Origin: Liolophura sinensis
Lineage: Eukaryota > Mollusca > Polyplacophora > Chitonida > Chitonidae
DNA: 64,000 bases
Assembly (NCBI RefSeq): GCF_032854445.1
Contig: NC_088300.1
Span: 54,536,984 to 54,600,983, forward strand
Direction of reading: 5' to 3'
Below, in pieces: positions 9,959 to 23,019 of this stretch; position 1 is the stretch's first letter, and each line of letters begins with the position of its first letter. Both the position numbers and the translations under genes were made by a program. Under the pieces are notes generated by a model. That model was not told where the DNA came from, searched no databases, and saw only the letters and a list, made by a program, of their open reading frames with translations.

Positions 9959-11852
9959 TGACATATCAGTCAGACATTCTTGAATGTGTCGTTACTACAC
10001 CTGTCAACTGTCATATCAGTCAGACATTCCTGAATGTGCCGTTACTATACCTGACAGCTGTCATATCAGTCAGACATGTTTGAATGTGCCCGTTACTATA
10101 CCTGACCCCTGTCATATCAGTCAGACATTCTTGAATGTGCCGTCACTATACCTGTCAACTGTCATATCGATCAGACATTCTTGAATGTGTCGTTACTATA
10201 CCTTTCAACCATCATATCAGTCAGACATTCTTGAATGTGTCCTTAATACACCTGTCAACTGTCATATCCCTGTCAACTATCATATCAGTCAGACATTCTT
10301 GAATGTGCTGTTACTACACCTGTCAACTGTCATATCGATCAGACAGTCTTGAATGTGTCTTTACTACACCTGTCAACTGTCATATCAGTCAGACATTCTT
10401 GAATGTGCTGTTACTATACCTGTCAACTGTCATATCGATCAGACATTCTTGAATGTGTCGTTACTATACCTTTCAACCATCATATCAGTCAGACATTCTT
10501 GAATGTGTCCTTACTACACCTGTCAACTGTCATATCCCTGTCAACTGTCATATCAGTCAGACATTCTTGAATGTGCAATTACTATACCTGTCAACTGTCA
10601 TATCAGTCAGACATTCTTGAATGTGCCTTTATTATACCTTTCAACTGTCATTTCAGTCAGACATTCTTGAATGTGCCATTACTATACCTGTCAACTGTAA
10701 TATCAGTCAGACATTTTTGAATGTGCCGTTACTATACCTATCAACTGTCATATCAGTCAGACATTCTTGAATGTGCCGTTACTATACCTTTCAACTATCA
10801 TATCAGTCAGACATTCTTGAATGTGCTGTTACTACACCTGTCAGCTATCATATCAGTCAGACATTCTTGAATGTGTCGTTACTACACCTGTCAACTGTCA
10901 TATCAGTCAGACATTCTTGAATGTGTCGTTACTACACCTGTCAACTGTCATACCAATCAGACGTTCTTGAATGTGCCGTTACCATACCTGTCAGCTGTCA
11001 TGTCAGTCAGACATTCTTGAATGTGCCGTTACTACACCTGTCAGCTGTCATATCGGTCAGGCATTCTTGAATGTGCCAGTACTACACCTGTCAGCTGCCA
11101 TATCCCTGTCAGCTGTCATATCAGTCAGACATTCTTGAATATGCCGTTGCTATACCTGTCAATTGTCATATCAGTCAGACATTCTTGAATGTGCCGTTAC
11201 CATACCTGTCAGCTGTCATATCAGTCAGACATTCTTGAATGTGCCGTTACTACACCTGTCAGCTGTGATATCAGTTAGACATTCTTGAATGTGCATCACT
11301 ATACCTGTCAACTGTCATATCAGTCAGACATTCTTGAATGTGCCCGTTACTATACCTGACCCCTGTCCTATCAGTCAGACGTTCTTGAATGTGCCGTTAC
11401 TACACCTGCCAACTGTCATATCAATCAGACATTCTTGAATGTGCCGTTACCATACCCGTCAGCTGTCATATCAGTCAGACATTCTTGAATGTGCCGTTAC
11501 TACACCTGTCAGCTGTCATATCAGTCAGACATTCTTGAATGTGCCTTTTCTATACCTTTGAACTGTCATATCAGTCAGACATTCTTGAATGTGCCATTAC
11601 TACACCTGTCAGTTGTCATATCAGTCAGACATTCTTGAATGTGTCGTTACGATACCTGTCAACTGTCATATCAGTCAGACATTCTTGAATGTGCCGTTAC
11701 CATACCTGTCAGCTGTCATATCCCTGTCACCTGTCATATCAGTCAGACATTCTGGAATGTGTTGTTGCTATACCAGTCAACTGTCATATCAGTCAGACAT
11801 TCTTGAATGTGCCCATTACTATACCTTTCAACTATCATATCTGTCAGCTGTC
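9959..11852. repeat. 50-bp tandem satellite, about 38 copies
   Basis: The unit reads catatcagtcagacattctt, gaatgtgccgttactatacc, tgtcaactgt (50 bp). Most copies differ at a few positions. Each contains the palindrome ACATTC-TT-GAATGT. Four copies carry an extra 18 bases (catatccctgtcaactgt or variants) near 10262, 10530, 11098 and 11718. A block with the variant cctttcaaccatc recurs 268 bp apart (10201 and 10469), showing higher-order duplication of five units plus the insert. The unit is not a multiple of three and no frame stays open, so it is not protein-coding. Confidence 0.97.
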
Positions 11853-13619
11853 ATTTTTTTTTAAAATGAAAAATCACATTCAATGTATTAAGTCTTATGT
11901 TTTTCTTTTTTGTATAAAAAAATGTTTGATGATTCAGCTTCCAAAGTACAATTAAAAATACACAAAAACATTTTTTCTTGAAAGTTTTTACCAGGAACTT
12001 ACCATGGGCCCTGGCTGTTGGTGTTTCTCACTTCTTTGGACCTGTCTAGGATGACTGCTTTGTGTTACACATCAATCATATCAACTGAAACAAACACCTC
12101 TTTCAAAATGTTTTCTCCAAATGAAACTTGGTGTAAAAATATCATTGATATACAATTACATATATGTTTTCATGTGCCTAGTTTTTAATTTCTATTGACA
12201 GCAAGCTTATGCAAAAAGAAAATACTTAAAACTTGCGGTAGTTGTTTGTTTTTCTTTATAGAATGTCATGTCAGTGTGTACGATATGGTATTTATATTTA
12301 TACTCTGCATCAGTAGTGTTTGATGGATGTCGTCATTAGGCATATAAATAAGACTGTTTTCAAGGATAATGAGAGGCCATTACAAGATTTATGATAAGGA
12401 CGTACATGGCCATTGAAAGATTTGACTGTCTGTGTTTATGCATATGGCTGAGACATTCATTACATGACTTCATGATCCCCAAATTGACAGTTCACCTTTA
12501 ACCCACATGGTGTGTCCTAGTGACAAATATGCTATTTACTTCGCTTTGTCCAATGAGCAGTGTGTTAAAACTTCTATCCACGGCTGGATACAGAGATCTG
12601 CATGTACAATCAAAACACATTAGGACACTTCTTTCACATAAGGAAGTAGTAAACTTACAACAAGGTGAAAGCAGCATGGGAAGCTATAGAGAAATGAATA
12701 ATGTTGGAGTGGATATATAGTCTAAGAGCTTATAGCTCAGTAAAGCCTAGGTTTAGACTTATAAGGCAGGGAAGCAGTTTTGTTTTAAATGCCATAAAAT
12801 TTAGACAATGTTTTCATCACCTTGTCTGCTGTGTTGAAATATGAAACTGGGTGATGTATGTTGGTCGACAGTGGTTTTGCTGGGATGGGAAGGTGTTGGT
12901 GTTGGGCTTAATTACACGAAAGATTTTTGCTAATTTTTTTTTTTTTTTTGAATTTCCAAATCACCAGAGCAGCTAACTAGTCCTCCCCAAATCAGACAAG
13001 GGGTCTATAAATGCATGTTTCCTGAAAACATGTGATGACAACCCATGCAACAGGGCTTGTAAATATAGACAGTTCGTCTAGAGACCTGATCCTGTATGTG
13101 AACTCAAATCAACGAAAACAAAAACTCAAGCAGTTCCCATAAAACTATTTATCTCACCCTGACAGTTCTCAAAATTTTTTTATTTTGTTTTTCAGTTGAT
13201 ATAAAGATAATATAAGAGAAATGTTTTGTTTTGATGTCCAGTTGATACAGGGGTAGTACACAGGTCTTTTGTAGTGTTGAGATAGTGTATTATAGCTACC
13301 CATGATAAATAAGGGTAAGCTGGTGATTCAAGGGTATGAAAACAACAAGTGTTATTACTGATAACCTGTGGCATGGCTTGTAACAGTGGGACATGGTTTG
13401 TGCTGCCCTTTTACCTACCCTCACCCTTCCACATACAAGTGCAGCAGGACAGAAATATTGTTTGAAATATTGGTTAGTAAACATGTGGGCCATTGTTTAG
13501 AATGGCTGGAGACTGAAGTATTTTATGGCCATGCACTGCAGGGTAAATTAGGATGTTGTACAAGTGACCTGTGGCACGATAGTTCTGTAGTTATTGGTCT
13601 GACTGCTGGTGCAGGATAA
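11853..13619. other. Noncoding spacer
   Basis: AT-rich with several homopolymer T runs, the longest near 12933-12950. No exon, RNA gene or recognised repeat was identified. Confidence 0.45.
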
Positions 13620-14238
13620 GTGTGTGAATACCGGTGCCCCCAGGAAGCCAGAGTTATGTGACCATGCTGCTGCCTATGGGGACACTGTGGACAGCTTTGC
13701 TAACTGGTTCCTGACCTTATTATAACCATAGTTAGTGGCAGGTCACATCATGAGGGTTGATGTCAGCTGCATTATCTCACAGTTGCAACAGGAAACAATG
13801 GCTTGTTCTTGTGCAGCAGTCTCGTGTAATTAATGGCTAAACTGTGAGCTGGAGAACTTAGTTAACAAACTGTTACTTCCTGTTGGTGACAGACCTATAT
13901 GTGGTCCGGGGTGTATGCTTGAGAGTAAGTATAGTGCCTATTCCTGACCATGCCTCTCAGCTGTGCTCCTGTTTAACTTTGAGCTTCTCACTGATAGGGT
14001 GTGAAACGCACAGGGAGCCTGGATGGGCGTTAACAGAAGATCAAGGTGTCTGTCTTAATTAATGAACAACACGTCTCTCTGCCCCTGGTCATTTATGTAT
14101 AAGGACTGTGCGAGGCCATTTAACACTTGCAGTTTTATGTCATATTGCTGACAAGACTTGGAAACAGCTTGCTTCTGCTGGTCACAGTTAATTGACAATT
14201 AGTCAGTCCTTGGGCTAATGGCAAACTCTGGTTTTCAG
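13620..14238 (+). promoter_or_regulatory. Candidate promoter or 5' region of the plus-strand gene
   Basis: This GC-richer segment lies immediately upstream of the first coding exon. It includes a consensus-like donor (GAGA|GTAAGTAT, GT at 13925) and an acceptor-like ggttttcag ending at 14238, so a 5' untranslated exon may end here. No TATA box is convincing. The assignment rests on position and base composition only. Confidence 0.3.
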
Positions 14239-14380
14239 AGAGCCTGGTTTAATGAGAAGAAGACATAAGCAGACACTGGCAGCTGTTAAATTGAGGGAAA
14301 GGCGGAGATTTATGAGCAGGCATTGATTAAGGTGCGGTGATCGTGTGAGGTGTGCTGGTTGAGACGCCTCCCCCGAGACC

Positions 14381-14420
14381 ATGGCCGATAGCTCGTCAGC
14401 AGAGGTACCAGTCAGCACAG
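14381..14420 (+). CDS. First coding exon of a large-intron gene, acidic N-terminus
   Basis: The ATG sits in a perfect start context (gagaccATGG). An in-frame TGA lies at 14360-14362, so translation cannot begin further upstream in this exon. Thirteen codons (MADSSSAEVPVST) plus one base precede a consensus donor (CACAG|GTAAGT). The 5' untranslated part may begin after the acceptor ending at 14238. The exon ends in phase 1 and joins cleanly to 36328. The family is not recognised: Ser-rich, acidic short N-termini before giant introns are common in metazoan transcription factors, but nothing here proves that role. The real transcript start is unknown. Confidence 0.65.
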
Positions 14421-14846
14421 GTAAGTCCTGCCGGGGCTCACTCCTCAAGGTGTAAGTTACATGACGTGACACTTACAGATGCCCCAGGCCTCCCCACCAA
14501 CTTAAGGCGGTCTTCTGGCTTGACTTAGATCTTGCTAAGTTTTACCAATGATAGAGGCTGGTGAAACCCTTTACAAGTCTTGGATGCAGTGTTCAGTTAC
14601 CTTTGTAAAAGAAATAGAATTTTTTATGACCAGAATATATGATTATAATCGTCTTACTGTACCATTGCTGACTGAGGAAGATAACGGTTTCTGTGGAATG
14701 TTCCCTGGCTGTTGACCAATCCAGTTGCTTGTTTGAACTTCCTTGTACATCTAGGAGGAGCTTTGCCAGATATGTGGAGAATGGTACTGATTTCCTCAAG
14801 CTAGCGCTGTGAAGTTTCTTTCACTGCTCGCCCCACCCACCCAAAC

Positions 14847-14919
14847 TGGCTGTCGTATAAGTGAAAAAAATTCTTCAGTATAGAATGATATGCCAGTCAG
14901 ATAAATAAGTTAATAAATA
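14847..14919 (+). mobile_element. SINE 3'-tail fragment
   Basis: Matches the 3' end of the family: gctgtcgtataagtgaaaaa, attcttcagtatagaatgat, atgccagtcagataaataag. It is preceded by a remnant of the core. It is 5' truncated. Confidence 0.75.
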
Positions 14920-17900
14920 TGCTTCTTACGTGAAATATAAATTACGTATAGATATCAAAGTGCGTGTCTGGAGGATTGGGATCGGGGGTGTGATTGTGGT
15001 CACTGTAGTTGCATTTGGTAGTAAATATGCCTTTATGAGAACAGTGTTTTAGGAGGTCACTGTCCAAATACCATGAGCACTGGCATCATTATGACTGAAA
15101 ATATCGTGAAAATATCTTTCTTAAATTTTAAATTCTCTTCCTATTTAAAAAAAGTTTGGAAGACCTGAAATTTATGACTCCTTGGTGATGCATATAGAGA
15201 AAGGTAACAGTAATAAAATGTTGAATGTTGAATTTAGAACATCTGTTCAGTCAAAATAGTAGGTGAATGGTTTTTGTAAATCTGATGCTGCAAGCTGACA
15301 TTACAAATAGTAAAGCTGCCTGAACTCTGTTTGGTGGTTGTCTTAGCAGATACAGATATGTAATGAGATGCTGACAGATATTCCTCTAGCATCAGGTAGT
15401 GCAACAGTCAGTTAGGATTTACACACCACAAATGTTTTGCTGTGACGTTAAGCGTTTTGTATGCAGTGGTTTTATCTATGATGTACCCTGAATGACTTAA
15501 AATTTAGCCCACATAAGTGCATTTGTAGAGGCAAATAAATGTCACAGAATATTATTTTTTGACGCTGCAACAATTTTCGAGTTAATATCATCCCATCTTC
15601 CAAACAAACCTCAAGACGCCTTCAGGAAAAATGGATAAGTTAGTCATGGACGACATTTATTGTTATTTAGGGTATACAGCCCTCTCACAGTGGAATGTTC
15701 AGCTTCAGTGAAATGACAAAATATGTCTCACTTTGTACGTCTGCCGGTATCCCATTCCGTCACACCACCACGATGACAAATGACCAAATCTATGAAAGAA
15801 ACACTAATTTCATCACAGTTGTCTTTATAAATGTATAACAGAGGACTGGACCAATTTTCTGTTTTCCCTGCATTATAAAAACTGGTAATTTTACATGTTA
15901 CATAACTCATTTAAAAGACAGTGTTGTACAACCATCTTTTGAGTAACAAGTAGTAGAGTTGACGGGTTTGTATATTTGTAGATTTTTTTATTTAATTATG
16001 GCTAACTCTTTCATATGCGTTTTTTTTAACTGCAGCTGTTTTCATCTCTGGAATATTTCTCTAAATTTTGGAAATAGTGTCCTCTATGATGCAATGATAT
16101 ATGTGATGATGGGAAAATCTGCTCATTGTATGATTGTTTACTCATTACATGTTTGGGTAGGAATGAAAAGTCAAAGCATTTCGTGCCTGATTAAATGTAT
16201 GGTTATGAGGGAAATTCAAAGCATTTCATTCCAGGCAGTTTTGCATGACCGTGTTTCCATGTACTGATTTGCTGCTGATAAGCAGAGGCAGCTGAGATAA
16301 TCATAATTATTAATGTGAGAAATCCTGACAACTTGAACAGTTTGTAAACAGTTACATGTAATTACGGTCCAGCAGCCGATAGTTTATATGGGATGGTAAA
16401 TGCGGCTGCCTGTGGAACTGTAGTGCTGGTTGTACAATAGAGGATTCACCAGTCCTGCAGGAGAATATGGATGGAATTCTGTTTGTGAAGATTTTAATTC
16501 AGAAGAATGAGTTTTTATTTTTAACAAAAGAAAACAATCTATGCGTTTTGAAATTTAATTAAATGGAAGTTTGGTTTAGTGTCTATAAATTGAGAGGATA
16601 AGTACTTTGGGCAAGTTATTTTTTCTATATTTGACCTTACATGTACCTGAGATGTAGCTAAATGCTGGTGTTTATGGGGGATTGATGTTCACTAAGATTA
16701 GCTTTTCTCTAAGTTGAATCCTGATAACTAGTTGTTTATTTTCACATATTATAAGGAACTGGGCTGGTCAGATTGTAACCAGATTGTAATATTTGTGGAT
16801 CCTTGAAATTGAATAGATCCGGTGTTGTCAATTTACTATAATCAAATTATAAAGGTGCACATATTGTAAAATTGCCGCTTCTATGTTGGGTTGAGATGTA
16901 AACCCTGATGTGTAGGGAATGTAAGTAGAGGAAGATGAATAAGAAAAGCTGAATGCAATATCAACTGTTAAATGTCACACGTCCTGTGATTTCAACTGTG
17001 ATACAGACGTTTTTTATTCTCACTTGAGCTTTTAGACTGAAAGGTGAGACCCCTGGTGGTGCTGTAAGACAACATTCTCCCTTGTCCTGACATGTTGATT
17101 CTGGGGAGTATCTGGCTACTTTCTTCCAGTACGTTTGCTCAAATAACACAGCCTCGTTTGTGTTTGGTTTTCATCAGGTTTGGGTTACGTTTATTTGGTC
17201 ATCCTTCTCAACGCTGGTTTATATCTTGTTTCCACATCCCTTCGGTCTTGGAGAAGTTTTTCCCTGGCATACTGTATAGCCCCATGTAGAGAGGAAATGA
17301 AGCATGCAGAGTGCTGTTGTCTCAAGTGTCCTCACAAGAGATGCCTTACCTTGTTTTCGACTGATTACAATGGATTTGATTACTCTCTTACCAGAAATCC
17401 CTTCTTTTGGATCTTAAAGGTCAGCAAATTGCAGCCCCTGGAGTTGCTGTGGTGCTTTGCATTCTATGCTTTGAAAACTGATTACTTATCTTAAATTTGT
17501 CTTCAGTTGAATTAAAAGATGTTTTTATTGTTAAGTGAAAGGGCAGATGTTTTTTTTTTCTTTCCTTTACAAATGATATTGGTGGTTGTGTGTGCAAGAA
17601 ATGATGCTTTCATTCTCAGTTGTATACCAGGACCAGTTTCCAAAAGCCTCAGTTCAGGTACCCTTGGATTATTGCTATGTATTACAGATTTTTTTTCTTC
17701 TGGTTTAAACCTTTATGTTTCTGGTGGAAGAGATATTACATGGTATATTTAACCAATACAGTACATTTATGCATTCCAACACCATTCTGAATTGTTCGTT
17801 TTTATCATCCTGTACAATATTTTGATCCTTAGGCTTAAAGGATACATAGAGAAGGTATATATTGGATACTGACATAATTGATGAACATACAAGGACTGGC

Positions 17901-19147
17901 TTAGCACCCCCAATTCAAGCTCTTCTCTCCTTCCCAACAAATTTGATTTGATAGCTATCACAATGGACTACTTATTTTCTGGACTGGCTGCTAAGGCCCT
18001 AGCAATAACACTGAGGTCCTAATAAGACTGTAGCTTAAAGTCATTTTTATGCCTCAAGAAGAAAGATGAGAAACGTTTTTGTACTTGTAAATGTTAAATC
18101 ATGTCATATACCCCATATTAAGAAATAAAAACAAGCGTTATATGTATCCTTAAAGAGTAAAATGCAAAATTTAAAGATTCTGGTAGACGACTATATTTAA
18201 CAATTTCAAAAGCTGATTGGAATGATACTTATTACAATGTGTTTACTGGACAGAGTTAGAGAGGTACATGTAGCTGAGTGATATCCGGTGGTCTTGTTTC
18301 TAGGTAAATCTGTGGAGTGAAGAACTTGAAGAACATGTCAGGCTCTTGACCATGTTCAAATGCAGCTCTTGTTACTTTAGGTACAGAAGCTTTAGGTCAG
18401 AAGCTTCTCGGGTGCCTGGAAAACCAAGGGCTTTGATCCACTCCAGGCACTCCTGTCTCCTCCACCCATAAACTATCCCATAAAAGGGAAATGGTGAAGG
18501 GCTTGGATTATTGCTAATCTCCGAGTACCAGGTATAGTAATCTGCATGTTCTTCACACAACATGCATTACATCATTCATTACTAATACATTCAAGTGTTC
18601 ACGGCGTAATAGATATTTTCTCCTGTAATGTTAGTGTTGTTTAAGCATATGTGAAAAAGGTATGTTGCACATACATACATATGTCTGCCTTTTAATTGAG
18701 ATCTATTGTTTAGTTTATAATCAAATATGTCTGAACAGTTGTATTCTTATGTGTGAAAGTTAAGAACAATGACAGAGAGATGAGATACATGACTGGAAAA
18801 GCATGTGTGTTCACACGGCAAGGCTGTGTTGTCTGTGGCATTTGGCCAGGACCTGACACTTTGATGCGAGGCTTACGACTTCATGTGAGGAAAACTTGTA
18901 ACATCTTCATAACTGTGCGATAAAAGAGGGGTTCTGGATACTTCATTTGTCTTACATCCCCAGGCCTCTTATATTCGTAGGCCTACATATATATGTGTAT
19001 GCTTACACCTCTGTGTGGACAGTGGCTGTGGTGTAAGGAGGAAATCCTGCTGTTCAGGAAGCTCTTCCAACAAGGTCTTCTCTTATCTTTCTGTAGGAGT
19101 GCATCAACATTTAGATCCAAATAATGTCCCAGTCACAAACTCTCAGA

Positions 19148-21967
19148 TATGTACAACATTCCCTGTCATGTCATCAGAACAATGTTGACCCTCTGATCTG
19201 CACAATATCCTTGTCACTACATCAGGACAGTGTTCACCCTCTGGACTGTACAATATCTCCATCACTACATCAGGAAAGTGTTCACCCTATGATCTGTACA
19301 ATATCCCCGTCACTACATCAGGACAGTGTTCACCCTCTTGTGTGTACAATATCTCCATCACTACATCAGGATAGTGTATCTCTGATCTGCACAATATCTC
19401 CATCACTACATCAGGACAGTGTTCACCCTCTTGTGTGTACATCAGGACAGTGTTCACCCTCTGGACTGTACAATATCTCCATCACTGCATCAGGAAAGTG
19501 TTCACCCTATGATCTGTACAATATCTCGATCACTACATCAGGAAAGTGTTCACCCTATGATCTGTACAATATCCCTGTCACTACATCAGGATAGTGTTCA
19601 CCCTATGACCTGTATAATATCCCCATCATTACATCAGGACAGTGTTCACCCTCAGATCTGTACAATATCTCCATCACTACATCAGGATAGTGTTCACCCT
19701 CTGGTGTGTACAATATCCCCGTCACTACATCAGGACAGTGTTCACCCTCTTGTGTGTACAATATCTCCATCACTACATCAGGATAGTGTATCTCTGATCT
19801 GTACAATATCCCCATCACTACATCAGGATAGTGTTCACCCTCTGGGATGTATAATATCCCCATCACTACATCAGGACAGCGTTCACTCTCTTATGTGTAC
19901 AATATCTCTATCACTACAGCAGCACAGTGTTCACCCTCTGGTGTGTACAATATCTCCATCACTACATCAGAACAATGTCACCCTCTGGTATGTATAATAT
20001 CACCATCACTACATCAGGATAGTGTTCACCCTCTGGTATGTATAATATCACCATCACTACATCAGGACAGCGTTCACTCTCTTATGTGTACAATATCTCT
20101 ATCACTACAGCAGCACAGTGTTCACCCTCTGGTGTGTACAATATCTCCATCACTACATCAGAACAATGTCACCCTCTGGTATGTATAATATCACCATCAC
20201 TACATCAGGACAGTGTTCACTCTCTTATGTGTACAATATCTCTATCACTACAGCAGCACAGTGTTCACCCTCTGGTGTGTACAATATCTCCATCACTACA
20301 TCAGGATTGTGTTCACCCTATGATCTGTACAATATCCCCATCACTACACCGGGACATTGTTCGCCCTCTGGTCTGTAGCATGTCCCCATTACTACATCAG
20401 GCCATTGGACACCCTATGATTTGTACAATATCCCCATCACTACAGCAGCACAGTCTTCACCCTCAGGACTGTACAATATCTCCATCACTATATCAGGACA
20501 TTGTTCACCCTCTGGTGTGTACAATATCTCCATCACTACATCAGAACAATGTCACCCTCTGGTCTGTACAGTATCTTCATCACTACATCAAGATAGTGTT
20601 CTCCCTCTGGTGTGTACAATATCTCCACCACTACATCAGAACAATGTCACCTTCTGGTGTGTACAATATCTCCATCACTACATCAGGATAGTGTTCACCC
20701 TCTGGTGTGTACAATATCTCCATCACTACATCAGAACAATGTCACCCTCTGGTGTGTACAATATCTCCATCACTACATCAGGATAGTGTTCACCCTCTGG
20801 TGTGTACAATATCTCCATCACTACATCAGAACAATGTCACCCTCTGGTGTGTACAATATCTCCATCACTACATCAGAACAATGTCACCCTCTGGTCTGTA
20901 CAGTATCTCCATCACTACATCAGGATAGTGTTCACCCTATGATCTGTACAATATTTCCATCACTACACCGGGACATTGTTCGCCCTCTGGTCTGTAGCAT
21001 GTCCCCATTACTACATCAGGCCATTGGACACCCTATGATTTGTACAATATCCCCATCACTACAGCAGCACAGTCTTCACCCTCAGGACTGTACAATATCT
21101 CCATCACTATATCAGGACATTGTTCACCCTCTGGTGTGTACAATATCTCCATCACTACGTCAGAACAATGTCACCCTCTGGTCTGTACAGTATCTTCATC
21201 ACTACATCAAGATAGTGTTCTCCCTCTGGTGTGTACAATATCTCCACCACTACATCAGAACAATGTCACCTTCTGGTGTGTACAATATCTCCATCACTAC
21301 ATCAGGATAGTGTTCACCCTCTGGTGTGTACAATATCTCCATCACTACATCAGAACAATGTCACCCTCTGGTGTGTACAATATCTCCATCACTACATCAG
21401 GATAGTGTTCACCCTCTGGTGTGTACAATATCTCCATCACTACATCAGAACAATGTCACCCTCTGGTGTGTACAATATCTCCATCACTACATCAGAACAA
21501 TGTCACCCTCTGGTCTGTACAGTATCTCCATCACTACATCAGGATAGTGTTCACCCTATGATCTGTACAATATTTCCATCACTACATCAGGACAGTGTTC
21601 ACCCTCTGGTCTGTACAATATCCCCATCACAACATCAGGACAGTGTTCACCCTCTGATCTGTACAATATCCTCATCACTACATCAGGACAGTGTCCACCC
21701 TCTGATCTGCACAATATCTCCATCACTACATCAGGACAGTGTTCACCCTCTTGTGTGTACATCAGGACAGTGTTCACCCTCTGGACTGTACAATATCCCC
21801 ATCACTGCATCAGGAAAGTGTTCACCCTATGATCTGTACAGTATCTCCATTACTACATCAGGACAGTGTTCACGCTCTGGACTGTACAATATTTCCATCA
21901 CTACATCGGGAAAGTGTTGACCCTCTGATCTGTACATTATCTCCATCACTACATCAGGACAGTGTTA
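19148..21967. repeat. 48-bp tandem satellite, nearly 60 copies, with nested duplications
   Basis: The unit reads tacaatatctccatcactac, atcaggacagtgttcaccct, ctggtgtg (48 bp). A 47-bp variant carries atcagaacaatgtcaccctc. The 48-bp form equals 16 codons, so long open frames appear on both strands, but mixing with 47-bp units breaks every frame. A 619-bp segment (20341-20959) is repeated almost perfectly at 20960-21578. A shorter block with tctcttatgtgtac recurs at about 19885, 20078 and 20221. An atypical junction (ttgtgtgtacatcaggac) recurs near both ends. Confidence 0.97.
20341..21578. repeat. 619-bp direct duplication inside the satellite
   Basis: Copies 20341-20959 and 20960-21578 share unusual units (tacaccgggacattgttcgc, tgtagcatgtccccattact, aggccattggacaccctatg) at a constant offset of 619. 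Only scattered substitutions were noticed, for example cactacatcagaac against cactacgtcagaac. This indicates a recent unequal exchange or replication-slippage event. Confidence 0.9.
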
Positions 21968-23019
21968 TTGCTAGTTCTCATGTGGTAAAAACCACTTGTA
22001 AAATCATTTTTTCACTGCCGAAGAATTATTCACTCCTAAAGTAATGAATATTGTATAATCTGCCAAATTATTGGTCATAGTTGTCAGCTGCATGGAGGAA
22101 TCAATCTTTGAAAATGGTTGCTTCTAGAAAATTATTTCATGGGAAAAGACATTGAGGTAAAAATTAACAAAATTCAATTTCAGTATAAAAATAAAAATGT
22201 TTTTTTCCATCTTTGTCTGGTAATGCCCATCCTTCCTAGTTACCATTTATGTGCTGTCCTGACCTAGGCCTGAGATGTCAGAATAGTCCACTTAAGAGAC
22301 CAGGAACATTTTTTCGTGCAGCCAGTGGTAATTGCACGTATCTTGGCATACTTCAAAGTGAACTCTAAACCTTGGCTTTATGCTCAGATTGAAAAAGTGT
22401 TTCAAAAGAAAACCAATAGCTTCCTGTTGATGCAGTGATGAGAGGGAAGATCAGTAACCTCTCGTGGTTTTGAAATATGTTGGAAAATTCTCTGAATGGT
22501 CTGAACTGTCTCCGTTCTTTGTAAATTGTAATGGTAAGTGAGTTTTATAATGGTAAGTCTGTCCAGAACAATGTTCTGTGAGAGTCTATTTCATTAAATC
22601 AGTCTGTTTTTGCAGGAACCTGGGACATCAGTGATCATGATCATTTTTCTCTGTCTTATTAATATTTATTTAACATTTATTAATATATTTAACACTTTCG
22701 GAAATTGAGCCTTTTAGAAAATAAACTTTTTTGAAATCAGAGTAGTTAAGGTGGCCAGAGACAGGATTAGCTTAAGCCCAATTGATGGAGAGTTGCCTAG
22801 CCCAGTATTGCCTTTCCCTGGGTAAGTTGTCTTAGCCTTTGTCTGTGGCTGGCCATATACATGTATACATGCATAATGTAAACATCCCCTTCATCCGCTC
22901 TCATTTGACTGCCACTAATGCTGCCAATCTCTACAATTCTGATACTTTGTTTGTCAGTAAATACATCTGCTCTGTCATCTTTATCCATCAAGTGGTTTTA
23001 TGCTGGGATGAAATGAATT

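Noticed and set aside
9984-11955. Open frames in the 50-bp array
   Set aside because: The unit length is not a multiple of three and the frames shift at each unit. There is no start, splice or family signal.
19124-21920. Open frames of 100-230 codons with a 16-residue repeat
   Set aside because: They arise from a 48-bp satellite unit divisible by three. They occur on both strands and in overlapping frames, and are broken by 47-bp units.
9959-21967. Common origin of the 50-bp and 48-bp satellites
   Set aside because: Both contain atcag-cag-ttc and a tac-ata-ct segment at similar spacing, but most other positions differ. By eye this is not better than chance for two AT-rich units.
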